Source: an uncultured Clostridium sp.
Lineage (GTDB): Bacteria; Bacillota; Clostridia; Lachnospirales; Lachnospiraceae
DNA length: 64,000 nucleotides
Assembly: GCA_946498245.1 (NCBI GenBank)
Contig: CAMMNN010000004.1
Coordinates: forward strand, 1 to 64,000
Direction: 5' to 3'
Below the pieces are notes generated by a model that saw nothing but the letters and a program-made list of their open reading frames with translations, was not told the origin of the DNA and did not search any database. Position numbers and translations under genes: made by a program. Positions 27,179 through 36,500 of this stretch are shown here, one piece after another (positions within the stretch are counted from its first letter, which is position 1; every line of letters begins with the position of its first letter).

Positions 27179-27254
27179 CTAAGATTGTGCTAAGATTGTG
27201 AAACGGATTATTTTACAGTATAATAAATGAAACCAAGTACGAAGCGAAGTACGA
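27179..27254 (+). promoter_or_regulatory. Promoter of DUF1016 gene with two direct repeats
   Basis: CTAAGATTGTG is repeated in tandem (27179-27200). The second copy contains the -35 TTGTGA (27196-27201); after 17 bases comes the -10 TATAAT (27219-27224). Downstream, AAGTACGA is repeated with a 4-base gap (27235-27254). Repeats on both sides of a promoter suggest a bound regulator. Confidence 0.55.
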
Positions 27255-27292
27255 TATAGTTAGAAACAATATGGACTGAAAGGAGGCGTATT

Positions 27293-28303
27293 ATGGGTGA
27301 TTTAATCCCTTATGATGAGCAGTTCAAGAAAATCGTTGGTATTATTGAGGCGGCAAAGGAACGGGCCTATCGCAAGGTCAACGAAGAACTGATTTTGATG
27401 TATCGTGATATTGGAGAATACGTCAGCAGACAATCCCAAAATGCAGAATACGGCGATGCCTTTGTGCAGAAGCTGGCCGATTTCTTTGCAGCGAATTACC
27501 CTGCTCTAAAAGGTTTTAACCGTCGCGGACTTTATAGAATGAAACAGTTTTATGAACTTTATAAGGGGAATGAAAAAGTGTCGCCACTGGTGACACAATT
27601 GAGCTGGACGAACCATCTCAAGATTATGTCTGCGTGTAAGAGCATGGATGAACGCATTTTTTATATGAATATGTGTATCAAAGAGCATCTCTCCAAAAGA
27701 GAATTGGAAAGACAGATTGACAGCGGATATTATGAAAGATATATGTTATCACAAAAGCCGCTGACGCCAGCCATTGATGAATCCAAAAGGGCAACAGGAA
27801 ATGTTTTCCTTGATAATTATGTGCTTGACTTTCTGGATGTGCCGGAAACCGTTTCTGAGAGGGATTTACAGAAGTCTATTATACGGAACCTAAAGGATTT
27901 TATTCTTGAAATTGGTAAGGACTTCACATTCGTTGGGGAGGAATACCGTGTGCAGGTCGGAAACCATGATTATTATATTGATTTGCTATTCTATCACAGA
28001 GGACTTTCCTGCCTTGTGGCATTTGAATTAAAAATCGGAGAATTTAAGCCGGAGTATGTTGGCAAGATAGCTCTCTATTTGGAAGCACTTGATCGTGAGA
28101 TAAAAAAGGAAAACGAAAATCCGAGCGTGGGCGTTATCCTCTGTGCAAGCAAGGATGACGAGGTTGTAGAATTTGCTCTCAGCCGCAGTTTGTCTCCGAC
28201 AATGGTTTCCGAATATAATCTGAAGCTGATTGATAAGAAGCTGCTGCAGAAGAAGTTGAAGGAATATATCGAATTGGCAGAGACAACTTCCGACGGAGAG
28301 TAA
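27293..28303 (+). CDS. DUF1016/YhcG-like PDDEXK nuclease
   Basis: 336 residues. N-terminal DUF1016 helical region (about 1-170, with GEYVSRQSQNAEYGDAFVQ and FNRRGLYRMKQFYELY) and a C-terminal PDDEXK nuclease domain (about 185-325) with YIDLLFYHR, the core VAFELKIGEF, and KIALYLEALD. The D and E-x-K residues are intact, so it is probably active. Relatives are often found near restriction or toxin genes; here none is adjacent. The codon use looks more AT-rich than its neighbours by eye, hinting at transfer. Strong AGGAGG site. Confidence 0.88.
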   Translation: MGDLIPYDEQFKKIVGIIEAAKERAYRKVNEELILMYRDIGEYVSRQSQNAEYGDAFVQKLADFFAANYPALKGFNRRGLYRMKQFYELYKGNEKVSPLVTQLSWTNHLKIMSACKSMDERIFYMNMCIKEHLSKRELERQIDSGYYERYMLSQKPLTPAIDESKRATGNVFLDNYVLDFLDVPETVSERDLQKSIIRNLKDFILEIGKDFTFVGEEYRVQVGNHDYYIDLLFYHRGLSCLVAFELKIGEFKPEYVGKIALYLEALDREIKKENENPSVGVILCASKDDEVVEFALSRSLSPTMVSEYNLKLIDKKLLQKKLKEYIELAETTSDGE

Positions 28304-28348
28304 ATCCTGTACAACATTAGTGAAAAAGGCGATAGGGATCCCTTGGCG

Positions 28349-28897
28349 CTAAGCTTTCAGCGTAGACTTAGACTGCCGGAACTGATGCCGGCAAACGCTT
28401 AAAGGCTTGGCCAGCAGAGGGTACAGGACGGCGGCAATTACCAGGCCGCTGACACCCTGTATCAGATTCGCCGGAACACTGGCGGCTGCGGCTGCCGCAC
28501 CATAAATAGGAGTTTCACAGAGAAAATATCCTCCTGCCACAAAAAGAATGTCAATGAGTCCCCCTGCCATTACAGAAGGCCAGAAAGACTTTGTTTTGCC
28601 TGCGGCGAAAAGAGAGACGCGGGAAGTAAAAAAGGCGACGGCTCCCTTGATGATAAAGGTAATAGGCACGTAAAGAAAATATCCGCCTAACAGATCCGCC
28701 AGACAGGATCCAATGCCGGCAGCCAGAAAACCCCAGCCAGGAGAGAGGAACAAGCCGCAAAGGATCACAATGGCATCGCCGGGATGGACATAGCCTCCCG
28801 TACCAGGTGTGGGAATACGGACCGCCATGGTGGCGGCGCAGGCCAAAGCGGCAAAAAGAGAGGCAGTTACCAGTTTTTTTATGGATTGTGTTTTCAT
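28349..28897 (-). CDS. ECF transporter S component
   Basis: Membrane substrate-binding subunit of an energy-coupling factor vitamin transporter. Start at the ATG at 28897 (AAAGGAAG upstream) gives 182 residues; a TTG at 28918 is less likely. About six helices, with the family segment GGYVHPGDAIVILCGLFLSPGWGF and SCLADLLGGYFLYVP. No ATPase or T subunit is adjacent, so it must share a module encoded elsewhere. The vitamin cannot be read from the protein; the operator upstream hints at vitamin B6. Convergent with the DUF1016 gene. Confidence 0.85.
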   Translation of the reverse strand: MKTQSIKKLVTASLFAALACAATMAVRIPTPGTGGYVHPGDAIVILCGLFLSPGWGFLAAGIGSCLADLLGGYFLYVPITFIIKGAVAFFTSRVSLFAAGKTKSFWPSVMAGGLIDILFVAGGYFLCETPIYGAAAAAASVPANLIQGVSGLVIAAVLYPLLAKPLSVCRHQFRQSKSTLKA

Positions 28898-28972
28898 TGT
28901 CAAAGACTTCCTTTCCAAAAGGGTATCAGAATTTCAGCGTACACTGATGCTGGCTTTTACTATACGCCACAA

Positions 28973-29018
28973 CTGGACTGATTAAAATATCCAGTTTAAT
29001 TAAAAACAACCAGTCCAG
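28973..29018 (-). promoter_or_regulatory. Promoter with three CTGGA boxes, possible MocR/PdxR operator
   Basis: On the minus strand: CTGGACTG at 29018-29011, CTGGA at 28994-28990 (24 bases on, same orientation), and an inverted copy at 28980-28973. A -35 TTGTTT (29009-29004), 17-base spacer and -10 TTTAAT (28986-28981) lie among them. Two direct and one inverted ACTGGAC-like boxes match the layout reported for PdxR-type regulators. Confidence 0.45.
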
Positions 29019-29063
29019 ATTGAAAGGAGAAAGAAGCGGCTCAAAGGGGAGTGAAAAATCCGG

Positions 29064-29092
29064 TATACAAAATCGGGAAAGTGGGTTATACT
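29064..29092 (+). promoter_or_regulatory. Likely promoter of pth-mfd
   Basis: -35 TATACA (29064-29069), 17-base spacer, -10 TATACT (29087-29092), 111 bases before pth. Confidence 0.4.
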
Positions 29093-29121
29093 GATTTTGA
29101 TGAATATTGAGAAAAACGGCA

Positions 29122-29156
29122 GCGTTAGATTCCCTTTGGTGAATCTAGCGCTTTTG
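29122..29156 (+). terminator. Leader hairpin (attenuator-like) before pth
   Basis: GCGTTAGATTC pairs over 11 bases with GAATCTAGCGC around CCTTTGGT, followed by TTTTG. It lies between the putative promoter and pth, so it may act as a partial terminator. Confidence 0.5.
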
Positions 29157-29202
29157 TGGCGTGTTGAAAACACTGGAAAACGGACGAAGGGAGGCCGGAA
29201 CA

Positions 29203-29778
29203 ATGTATATCATTGCAGGACTGGGAAATCCCGGCAGACAGTATGAAAAAACCAGACACAATGCTGGCTTTATGGCGCTGGACGCTCTGGCGGATCAACT
29301 GGGGATTGCTGTGGAGGAGAAAAAGCATAAAGGGCTTTGCGGACGGGGCGTAATAGGAGGAGAAAAGGTTCTTCTGCTGAAACCTCAGACGTTTATGAAT
29401 TTAAGCGGAGAAAGCATTCGGGCGGCTGCGGATTTCTACAAGGTGGATCCGGAGCATATTATGGTAATATATGACGACATTAGTTTGGAGCCGGGGCAGC
29501 TCCGCCTGCGGAAAAAGGGCAGCGCCGGCGGCCATAATGGGATTAAAAGCATTATTGCCTGCCTGGGGACACAGGAGTTTCCCAGAATCAAAGTAGGAGT
29601 TGGAGCGAAACCGGATCGGATGGATCTGGCGGACTATGTACTGGGGCATTTTTCCCAAATCGAGGAACGGATTATGGAAGACGCAGCCAAAGAGGCGGGA
29701 CAGGCGGCCCAATCCATCATTATGGACGGCATGGAATCAGCGATGAACCGTTATAACGCAAAAAAATCTCAGGAGTGA
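29203..29778 (+). CDS. pth: Peptidyl-tRNA hydrolase
   Basis: Releases tRNA from peptidyl-tRNA that drops off ribosomes. 191 residues from the ATG at 29203, which has GGGAGG before it and begins MYIIAGLGNPG as in the family; the upstream start at 29161 adds 14 residues without support. Catalytic and conserved segments: TRHNAGF with the catalytic His, LLKPQTFMNLSGES, YDDISLEPGQLRLRKKGSAGGHNG (seen across 90-110), and PRIKVGVG. Neighbour mfd starts just after its stop, a common Firmicutes pair. Confidence 0.96.
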   Translation: MYIIAGLGNPGRQYEKTRHNAGFMALDALADQLGIAVEEKKHKGLCGRGVIGGEKVLLLKPQTFMNLSGESIRAAADFYKVDPEHIMVIYDDISLEPGQLRLRKKGSAGGHNGIKSIIACLGTQEFPRIKVGVGAKPDRMDLADYVLGHFSQIEERIMEDAAKEAGQAAQSIIMDGMESAMNRYNAKKSQE

Positions 29779-29780
29779 GT

Positions 29781-32700
29781 ATGAAAAATCCTTTAGCAGA
29801 ACTAAAAGAATACGAAGACTTGCAGGAAGCCCTGAAAAAAGGCCGGGGCCCTGTGCAGGTGACAGGCTGTATGGATTCTCAGAAGGTCCAGCTTATGCAT
29901 GAGCTGGGAAAAGACTGGAAATGGAAATTAGTAGTCACCTATGATGAAACCAGAGCCAAAGAAATTTGCGACGATTTCAAGAATTTTACCAGAAACGTGT
30001 GGTTTTACCCTGCAAAAGATCTGCTGTTTTACAGTGCGGATATTCACGGAAACCTGATGACCCGGCAGAGAATCGGCGTACTGCGCCGCCTTCTGGAAGA
30101 AACAGAAGGGGTGGTAGTGGTGACTATAGACGGGCTGATGGATCACCTGATGTCCCTGGAAAGTCTGGCAGGACAGGTTCTCACCGTAAAAACCGGGGAA
30201 ACCATTGACCTGGCGGAATGGAGAAGGCATCTGGTTTCCCTTGGATACGAAAATATGGCCCAGGTAGACGGAATGGGCCAGTTCTCTATCCGGGGAGGCA
30301 TTATTGACGTGTTTCCGCTGACGGAAGAAACCCCTGTGCGGATAGAACTGTGGGATGATGAGATCGATTCCATCCGGACCTTTGATCTGGAAAGCCAGCG
30401 TTCTATTGAACAATTGGAGGAAATTTTCATTTACCCGGCAATAGAAACTGTCGTCAGCCCTAAAGATTTGGCGGAAGGGATTGAGCGCCTGCGAAAAGAA
30501 GGGGCGGCCTACGAAAAAGCCCTGAGAGGACAGAGAAAAATCGAGGAAGCCAGCCGTATCCGGGGAATCATTGAAGAGCTTACGGAAAGCCTGAAAGAAG
30601 GGTTCCGCCTTCAGGGGCTGGACGCCTATATTAAATATTTCTGCCCCAAAACAGTTTCTTTTCTGGATTACTTTTTAGAAGAGCAGGGGCTGATTTACTT
30701 GGACGAACCTTTGCGTCTGAAGGAAAAAGGGGAAACCATAGAAACGGAATTTCGGGAAAGCATGGTTCAGAGACTGGAAAAGGGCTACCTGCTTCCCGGC
30801 CAGACAGAGCTTTTGTATCCGGTGAAGGAAATCCTGGCCCGAAGCCAGACCAAAGAAACCGTATATCTGACAGGGTTGGATCAGAACCTTTCCGGAATGA
30901 CGGTTCATGATAAATTCGGCTTTATGGTAAAGAATGTAAATTCTTATCAGAATAGCTTTGAAATGCTGATAAAGGATCTGACCCGCTGGAAAAAGGACGG
31001 TTACAGGGTTATTCTGCTTTCGGCGTCCCGAACCAGAGCCAGCCGTCTGGCTAAGGATCTGAGGGAATACGATCTCCGGGCTTACTGCCCGGACGAAGAC
31101 CGGACAGAGGAGGTCTTAGAAGGAGCAAAGGAGGGGCAGAGGCAGGAAGCGGAAGTCCGCCCGGGCGAAATCCTGGTGGTTTACGGAAATCTTCACAGAG
31201 GGTTTGAGTATCCTCTTTTAAAATTTGTGGTAATCACCGAGGGCGATATGTTCGGGGTGGAAAAGAAGCGGAAGAAACGCAGGAAAACCGTTTATGAAGG
31301 AAAGAAGATTCAGAGCTTTTCCGAATTGTCCGTAGGGGATTACGTTGTCCATGAGGACCACGGCGTGGGAATTTACCGGGGAATTGAAAAAATCGAGCAG
31401 GATCACGTGGTAAAGGACTACATGAAGATTGAGTACGGGGACGGAGGCAATTTGTATCTGCCGGCTACCCGCCTGGAAGGGATTCAGAAATACGCCGGGG
31501 CAGAGGCAAAGAAACCCAAGCTTAATAAGCTGGGAGGCGGAGAATGGGCGAAAACCAAAACGAGGGTAAAGGGAGCGGTACAGCAGATAGCGAAAGAGCT
31601 GGTGCAGCTTTACGCGGTGCGCCAGTCAGAGTCGGGCTTCCAGTGCGGCCCCGATACAGTGTGGCAGAAGGAGTTTGAAGAGCTTTTCCCCTATGAAGAA
31701 ACCGACGATCAGATGGATGCCATTGAAGCCACAAAAGCGGATATGGAAAGCCGGAAAATCATGGATCGGCTTATCTGCGGAGATGTGGGCTTTGGAAAAA
31801 CGGAAATTGCATTGAGGGCTGCTTTTAAAGCGGTTCAGGAAAGCAAGCAGGTGGTGTATCTGGTTCCCACTACCATTTTGGCCCAGCAGCATTACAATAC
31901 CTTTGTCCAGAGAATGAAGGATTTCCCGGTGCGGGTGGATATGATGTCCCGGTTCCGGACGCCGGCCCAACAGAAAAAGACTTTGGAAGACTTAAAAAAA
32001 GGATTGGTAGACGTTCTTATCGGAACCCATAGAGTGCTGTCCGCCGACGTGGTTTTTAAAGATTTGGGACTTCTGATTATTGATGAAGAGCAGCGCTTCG
32101 GCGTGACCCATAAAGAAAAAATCAAACAATTAAAGAAAAATGTAGACGTTCTGACTCTTACGGCGACTCCCATTCCCCGAACCCTTCACATGAGCCTTGC
32201 GGGAATCCGGGATATGAGCGTTTTGGAAGAGCCGCCGGTAGACCGTATGCCGATTCAGACGTATGTAATGGAATACAACGAAGAGATGGTTCGGGAAGCC
32301 ATACACCGGGAGCTTTCCAGAGGCGGCCAGGTTTACTATGTGTACAACCGGGTCAATGATATTGTAGAGGTGGCCAACCGCATTGCAGCTTTGGTGCCGG
32401 AAGCTTCTGTGGTATTTGCTCACGGCCAGATGAAGGAGCACGAGCTGGAGAGGATTATGCTGGATTTCGTCAACGGCGACATTGACGTATTGGTATCCAC
32501 CACGATTATTGAAACCGGTCTGGATATTCCCAATGCCAACACCATGATTGTCCATGACGCCGACCACATGGGCCTTTCCCAGCTTTACCAGCTTAGAGGA
32601 CGGGTGGGGCGTTCCAACCGGACGGCCTATGCTTTTTTCATGTATAAGCGGGATAAAATGCTGAAAGAGGAAGCTGAAAAAAGGCTTCAGGCCATTCGTG

Positions 32701-33365
32701 AGTTTACGGAGCTGGGATCCGGCATTAAAATCGCCATGCGGGATCTGGAAATCAGGGGAGCCGGAAACGTACTGGGATCTGAACAGCACGGCCATATGGA
32801 GGCAGTGGGTTATGATCTTTACTGCAAGCTGCTGAACCAGGCGGTACGGACCATCCGGGGACTGGAAACGGAGGAAGACGCCTACGAGACAGTGGTAGAC
32901 TGCGATATTAACGCCTACATTCCTGCCTCTTATATTAAAAATGAATATCAGAAGCTGGATGTTTATAAAAGAATCTCTGCAATCGAAAATGAAGATGAGT
33001 ACATGGATATGCAGGATGAACTGATGGATCGGTTTGGAGAGATTCCCAGATCTGTGGAAAATCTTCTCAGAGTTGCCGCTTTAAAAGGTATCGCCCACAG
33101 CGCCTATGTCACAGAAGTATCCATTAACCGTCAGGAAGTCCGGATAACCATGTTCCCTAAGGCGAAGCTGAAAGGGGAAGGGATTCCGCCGCTTGTAGAA
33201 GCCAATAAAGGAAAGCTTAAATTTCATATGGGTGACGAGCCGTATTTTCTGTACCAGGAAACCAATAAGAAAAATCAAGACAGCGGCGCTATGATGGAAA
33301 AGGCCAAGGAAATCCTTATGGAACTTCAAAAGCTCAGCATGAACCCCTCTTGTCATTCCGGCTGA
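29781..33365 (+). CDS. mfd: Transcription-repair coupling factor
   Basis: ATP-driven translocase that removes stalled RNA polymerase and recruits UvrA. 1194 residues, the family length; ATG at 29781 has AGGAG 5 bases before it and overlaps nothing, whereas a GTG at 29775 lies on the ribosome site. Order: UvrB-like N-terminal half (FSIRGGIIDVFP), RNA-polymerase-interacting CarD-like domain (GDYVVHEDHGVGIYRG near 517), helicase domain with Walker A CGDVGFGKTE near 670, DEEQRFGV box, TATPIPRTL, QLRGRVGRS, and C-terminal TRCF domain. Confidence 0.97.
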   Translation: MKNPLAELKEYEDLQEALKKGRGPVQVTGCMDSQKVQLMHELGKDWKWKLVVTYDETRAKEICDDFKNFTRNVWFYPAKDLLFYSADIHGNLMTRQRIGVLRRLLEETEGVVVVTIDGLMDHLMSLESLAGQVLTVKTGETIDLAEWRRHLVSLGYENMAQVDGMGQFSIRGGIIDVFPLTEETPVRIELWDDEIDSIRTFDLESQRSIEQLEEIFIYPAIETVVSPKDLAEGIERLRKEGAAYEKALRGQRKIEEASRIRGIIEELTESLKEGFRLQGLDAYIKYFCPKTVSFLDYFLEEQGLIYLDEPLRLKEKGETIETEFRESMVQRLEKGYLLPGQTELLYPVKEILARSQTKETVYLTGLDQNLSGMTVHDKFGFMVKNVNSYQNSFEMLIKDLTRWKKDGYRVILLSASRTRASRLAKDLREYDLRAYCPDEDRTEEVLEGAKEGQRQEAEVRPGEILVVYGNLHRGFEYPLLKFVVITEGDMFGVEKKRKKRRKTVYEGKKIQSFSELSVGDYVVHEDHGVGIYRGIEKIEQDHVVKDYMKIEYGDGGNLYLPATRLEGIQKYAGAEAKKPKLNKLGGGEWAKTKTRVKGAVQQIAKELVQLYAVRQSESGFQCGPDTVWQKEFEELFPYEETDDQMDAIEATKADMESRKIMDRLICGDVGFGKTEIALRAAFKAVQESKQVVYLVPTTILAQQHYNTFVQRMKDFPVRVDMMSRFRTPAQQKKTLEDLKKGLVDVLIGTHRVLSADVVFKDLGLLIIDEEQRFGVTHKEKIKQLKKNVDVLTLTATPIPRTLHMSLAGIRDMSVLEEPPVDRMPIQTYVMEYNEEMVREAIHRELSRGGQVYYVYNRVNDIVEVANRIAALVPEASVVFAHGQMKEHELERIMLDFVNGDIDVLVSTTIIETGLDIPNANTMIVHDADHMGLSQLYQLRGRVGRSNRTAYAFFMYKRDKMLKEEAEKRLQAIREFTELGSGIKIAMRDLEIRGAGNVLGSEQHGHMEAVGYDLYCKLLNQAVRTIRGLETEEDAYETVVDCDINAYIPASYIKNEYQKLDVYKRISAIENEDEYMDMQDELMDRFGEIPRSVENLLRVAALKGIAHSAYVTEVSINRQEVRITMFPKAKLKGEGIPPLVEANKGKLKFHMGDEPYFLYQETNKKNQDSGAMMEKAKEILMELQKLSMNPSCHSG

Positions 33366-33378
33366 AAAGTCCTATAAT
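33350..33378 (+). promoter_or_regulatory. Strong promoter of the EAL/CheBR pair
   Basis: -35 TTGTCA (33350-33355, inside the end of mfd), 17-base spacer, perfect -10 TATAAT (33373-33378). It predicts a leader of about 165 bases before the next start; I found no riboswitch fold I could name in it. Confidence 0.65.
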
Positions 33379-33552
33379 GGTTATATGGCAATATATGGAA
33401 ATGCCTGTTTTGCAGTTTAAAGCGAGCCTTACCATAGAATAGATGAGTTCCGGCCGCAAGAGAAATCGTCTTTTTGTGTTACACAGGAAAGCCATCGGCA
33501 GCTTCTGATAGAGAAAATCAGGGCGAAAGTTTATCCGGTATAGGTGGATGAT

Positions 33553-36500
33553 ATGAAAAAACAGTATGAATTTATAGAAGCCATAAATCGACGCATCAAA
33601 AATATGGAGGACGGAGAAGTGGCCGCCCTGTTTTTGGTGTCCGTAGAAACCGGAGACGGATGGGAATTGGAAAAAGGCGGCACACCCAACGCCTCCCAGG
33701 TCAAAAAAACACTGTCCCGGTTTTTCCGGGAAACGGATATAATCGCTCACCTGAAGAATGATCAGTTTATTGTTTTTCTTCAGGGGAAAATAACGGAGGA
33801 AGTGGTCCGCGGAAAAGCCAATATGCTGTGCGACGCTTTAAAATTTGCAGAAGAGGAGTTCTCCAATGTTAAACTGACAGATCGGATTGGTATCTATTTT
33901 TTCAAGGATTCTTCGGAAACATTTTTCACCATTTTAGAGAAGGCTTCGTATGCGGCTGAACTGGCGCGGATGGATGCGTCAGAAAGATATTATTTGCAAT
34001 GGGATCCAAAAATAGAACAGCTCCACTTTTGGGGAACGGCTGGCGGAAACTCCGTTCAAAGTCTGGAGTCATGTACAGAAGATAATGTCCGCGTTTTGGA
34101 AGTGGGAACGGAAATAAAACCCCTTTATTCCGGTCCGGAGCACAGTGTGCCGTGCCAAGTTTATCCGGCGGATCAGGAAGCTTATGATATAGCCGTAAAA
34201 GAAGCGGTTCAAAAAGGAGAGGCAGAATGCAGGTGCCGTGTTTCAGAAGAGGGCTCAAAGTGGGTTCCGTGCCGGTTCCGGCTTCTGCGCCTCACTCCGG
34301 AAAATACAGAGCCGCCTATCGTTTTGGAACTGATGCGGAATCCCTTTGAACTGAAACGGCAGCATTACCGGGAAGGGCTGTATAAGGAATGGCTGAGATT
34401 TGTGCTGAAGCATTCTGATTTCCTGCTTTGGGACGTAGATATTCAAAGCAGGCAGTTCCGAATGTTCTTTTTTGAGGGGCAAAATTCACAGCCTTTTATT
34501 TCTTATGATAATTTTCCGGAATCCCTTATAAAAAACGGACGGGTACATGAAGATTCGGCCAATGACTTCCGGAAATTTGCTAAGGATATGCTGGAAGGGA
34601 ACCCTGGGGACAGCGCAAACTTTATTTTGCGTCACAGGAAGACCAAGACCTATGGCTGGTGCTCTATGGCGTATAAAATGATATTTGATGAGAAGGGGCG
34701 GCCGTTCCGCGCTTTGGGGATTAAAGAAAGCTTGTCTGAGTTTTCAGAGGGACAGGCTGCCGCCGCTCACAGGAGCACGATACCGGAGAGTATCTATTCT
34801 CACCTGTATTGTTATCTTCAGGCAAATTTAACGACGGATACTGTAGAGAAGCTGCAGGTAGAAGGAATCGAGAAATCCAGGCAGGAGGAGTATCAGTGCT
34901 ATACGGATCTTTTGAGAAGCAGAGTGAGCAGCTTTTTTTCTCATGAGGAAAAGCCTGAATCATCCGGCATTCAGTGGAGGTTTGGAAGAAAGCGGCTGCT
35001 CTCTGCTTTCGGACAGGGACAGAGATGGGTTGTGGAAAGAGTCCGGTATGTAGATACCCAGGGCCGAATCCGACACGGCCTGTCAGGCGCTAATTTGAGT
35101 AAAGATGAAAGTACAGGGGATATTGTGATGTATGCGTATCTTTGCTCAATTGATGAAAAATGGAATCTGGAAACAGGGCTGCCCTTTTCCGTTTTAAAAG
35201 AAGCGGAAACGGAATTGTGGGAAAAAGAATCCGTCCGGACTGCAGTCAGACATATGATGGGAAGAACCGTCCGGTTTGCCTGCGCTGTCGCTATGATCCG
35301 CACAGAAGGCCTGAAAGGACTTTTTACAGGGCAAAGGAAAAAGACGGAGAGAACAAATTTAGGAGCTGCTTTCAGCGTTTTTTTGGGAAGCGAGTGTATT
35401 GCCTGCTGGCAGACTGAGGACAGCATTTTAGCGGTTCTTCCCGGTAACCATAACCGCATGGGCCTTTTGAGGAAAATGCAGAGTGTGTTGTCCTCCGTAA
35501 GACTTTCCCTGAAAGGAGTACCGGAAATCGGACATCTGCGCTTTATTGCAGCAATCATTTGTACGGATGGAACCTCAGGAAATTACGATCAGATACTGGA
35601 ATCGGCCGGACTGCTTTGCCAGCTCCACAGTACGGATGCCACAGACACGGTGGTTTTTCCGGAAGGAGACAAGATTCCGGTCTGGAACAGTATGAAACTG
35701 AGCGAGATTAAGCCGGACGAATTTTTGGTAGAGCAGGAGAAAGCACAGAACGACTTGACGGAAGAAGAAAAGGACGAGGCCCTGGAATGCATGAGCATTT
35801 TGCTGAAGCTGGGTTCTTCCGGAAATGCTGTGGAGCAGGTCCTGGAAAGACTGGGAACATTTTATGGAGCAGAGAGGGCGTACATCCTGGGATTCACCAA
35901 AAGAGACAAAAGCGCGGCTATCCTCCATGAGTGGTGCGCAGAGGGAAAACTTGATCTCAGCAATGCCGTTTACGGAAAACATCTTCACGATTTCCCGGTT
36001 TTTACGCGCTGCATTGCAAGTATAGAACCAGTTTTCTTATCTAAGAAAATAGAGAAAAAAGACAGTGAGAAGGAGACTGATGGGGAAGAGCGGTGGAAAT
36101 ACTTTATTTTCCCCATGAAAGAAAAACCAGATCTGAATCAATTTTTCTGTATGGAAAATCCGGTAAAGGGGAAACAGAGAGTTGGCCTTATAAAAAAAAT
36201 GCTGGATTTTTTGGACGATTGGGATATGCCGGACAGCGGTGGAAAAGGATTGTCGAAAAAAGACATGGATCCATATTTCATGTTTCCGGGCCTTCGCTCT
36301 TATATGGATACAATATATTCGCTGGATTCCAGTATGTACAGCGCTATGGGAGCTTTAGCCGTGGACATTGCCAGACAGCCCATGCCCGGCGAGCCGCTGG
36401 ATGAGGACTATGTCAGCCGCTTTGAGCTGCGCACATCTGAGATATTAACAGATATTTTTGGAAAGAATCTGCTTTTCCACACCCAGAGGGCGGAGTTTGT

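Noticed and set aside
33379-33552. c-di-GMP riboswitch
   Set aside because: None of the conserved core of class I or II aptamers could be found by eye.
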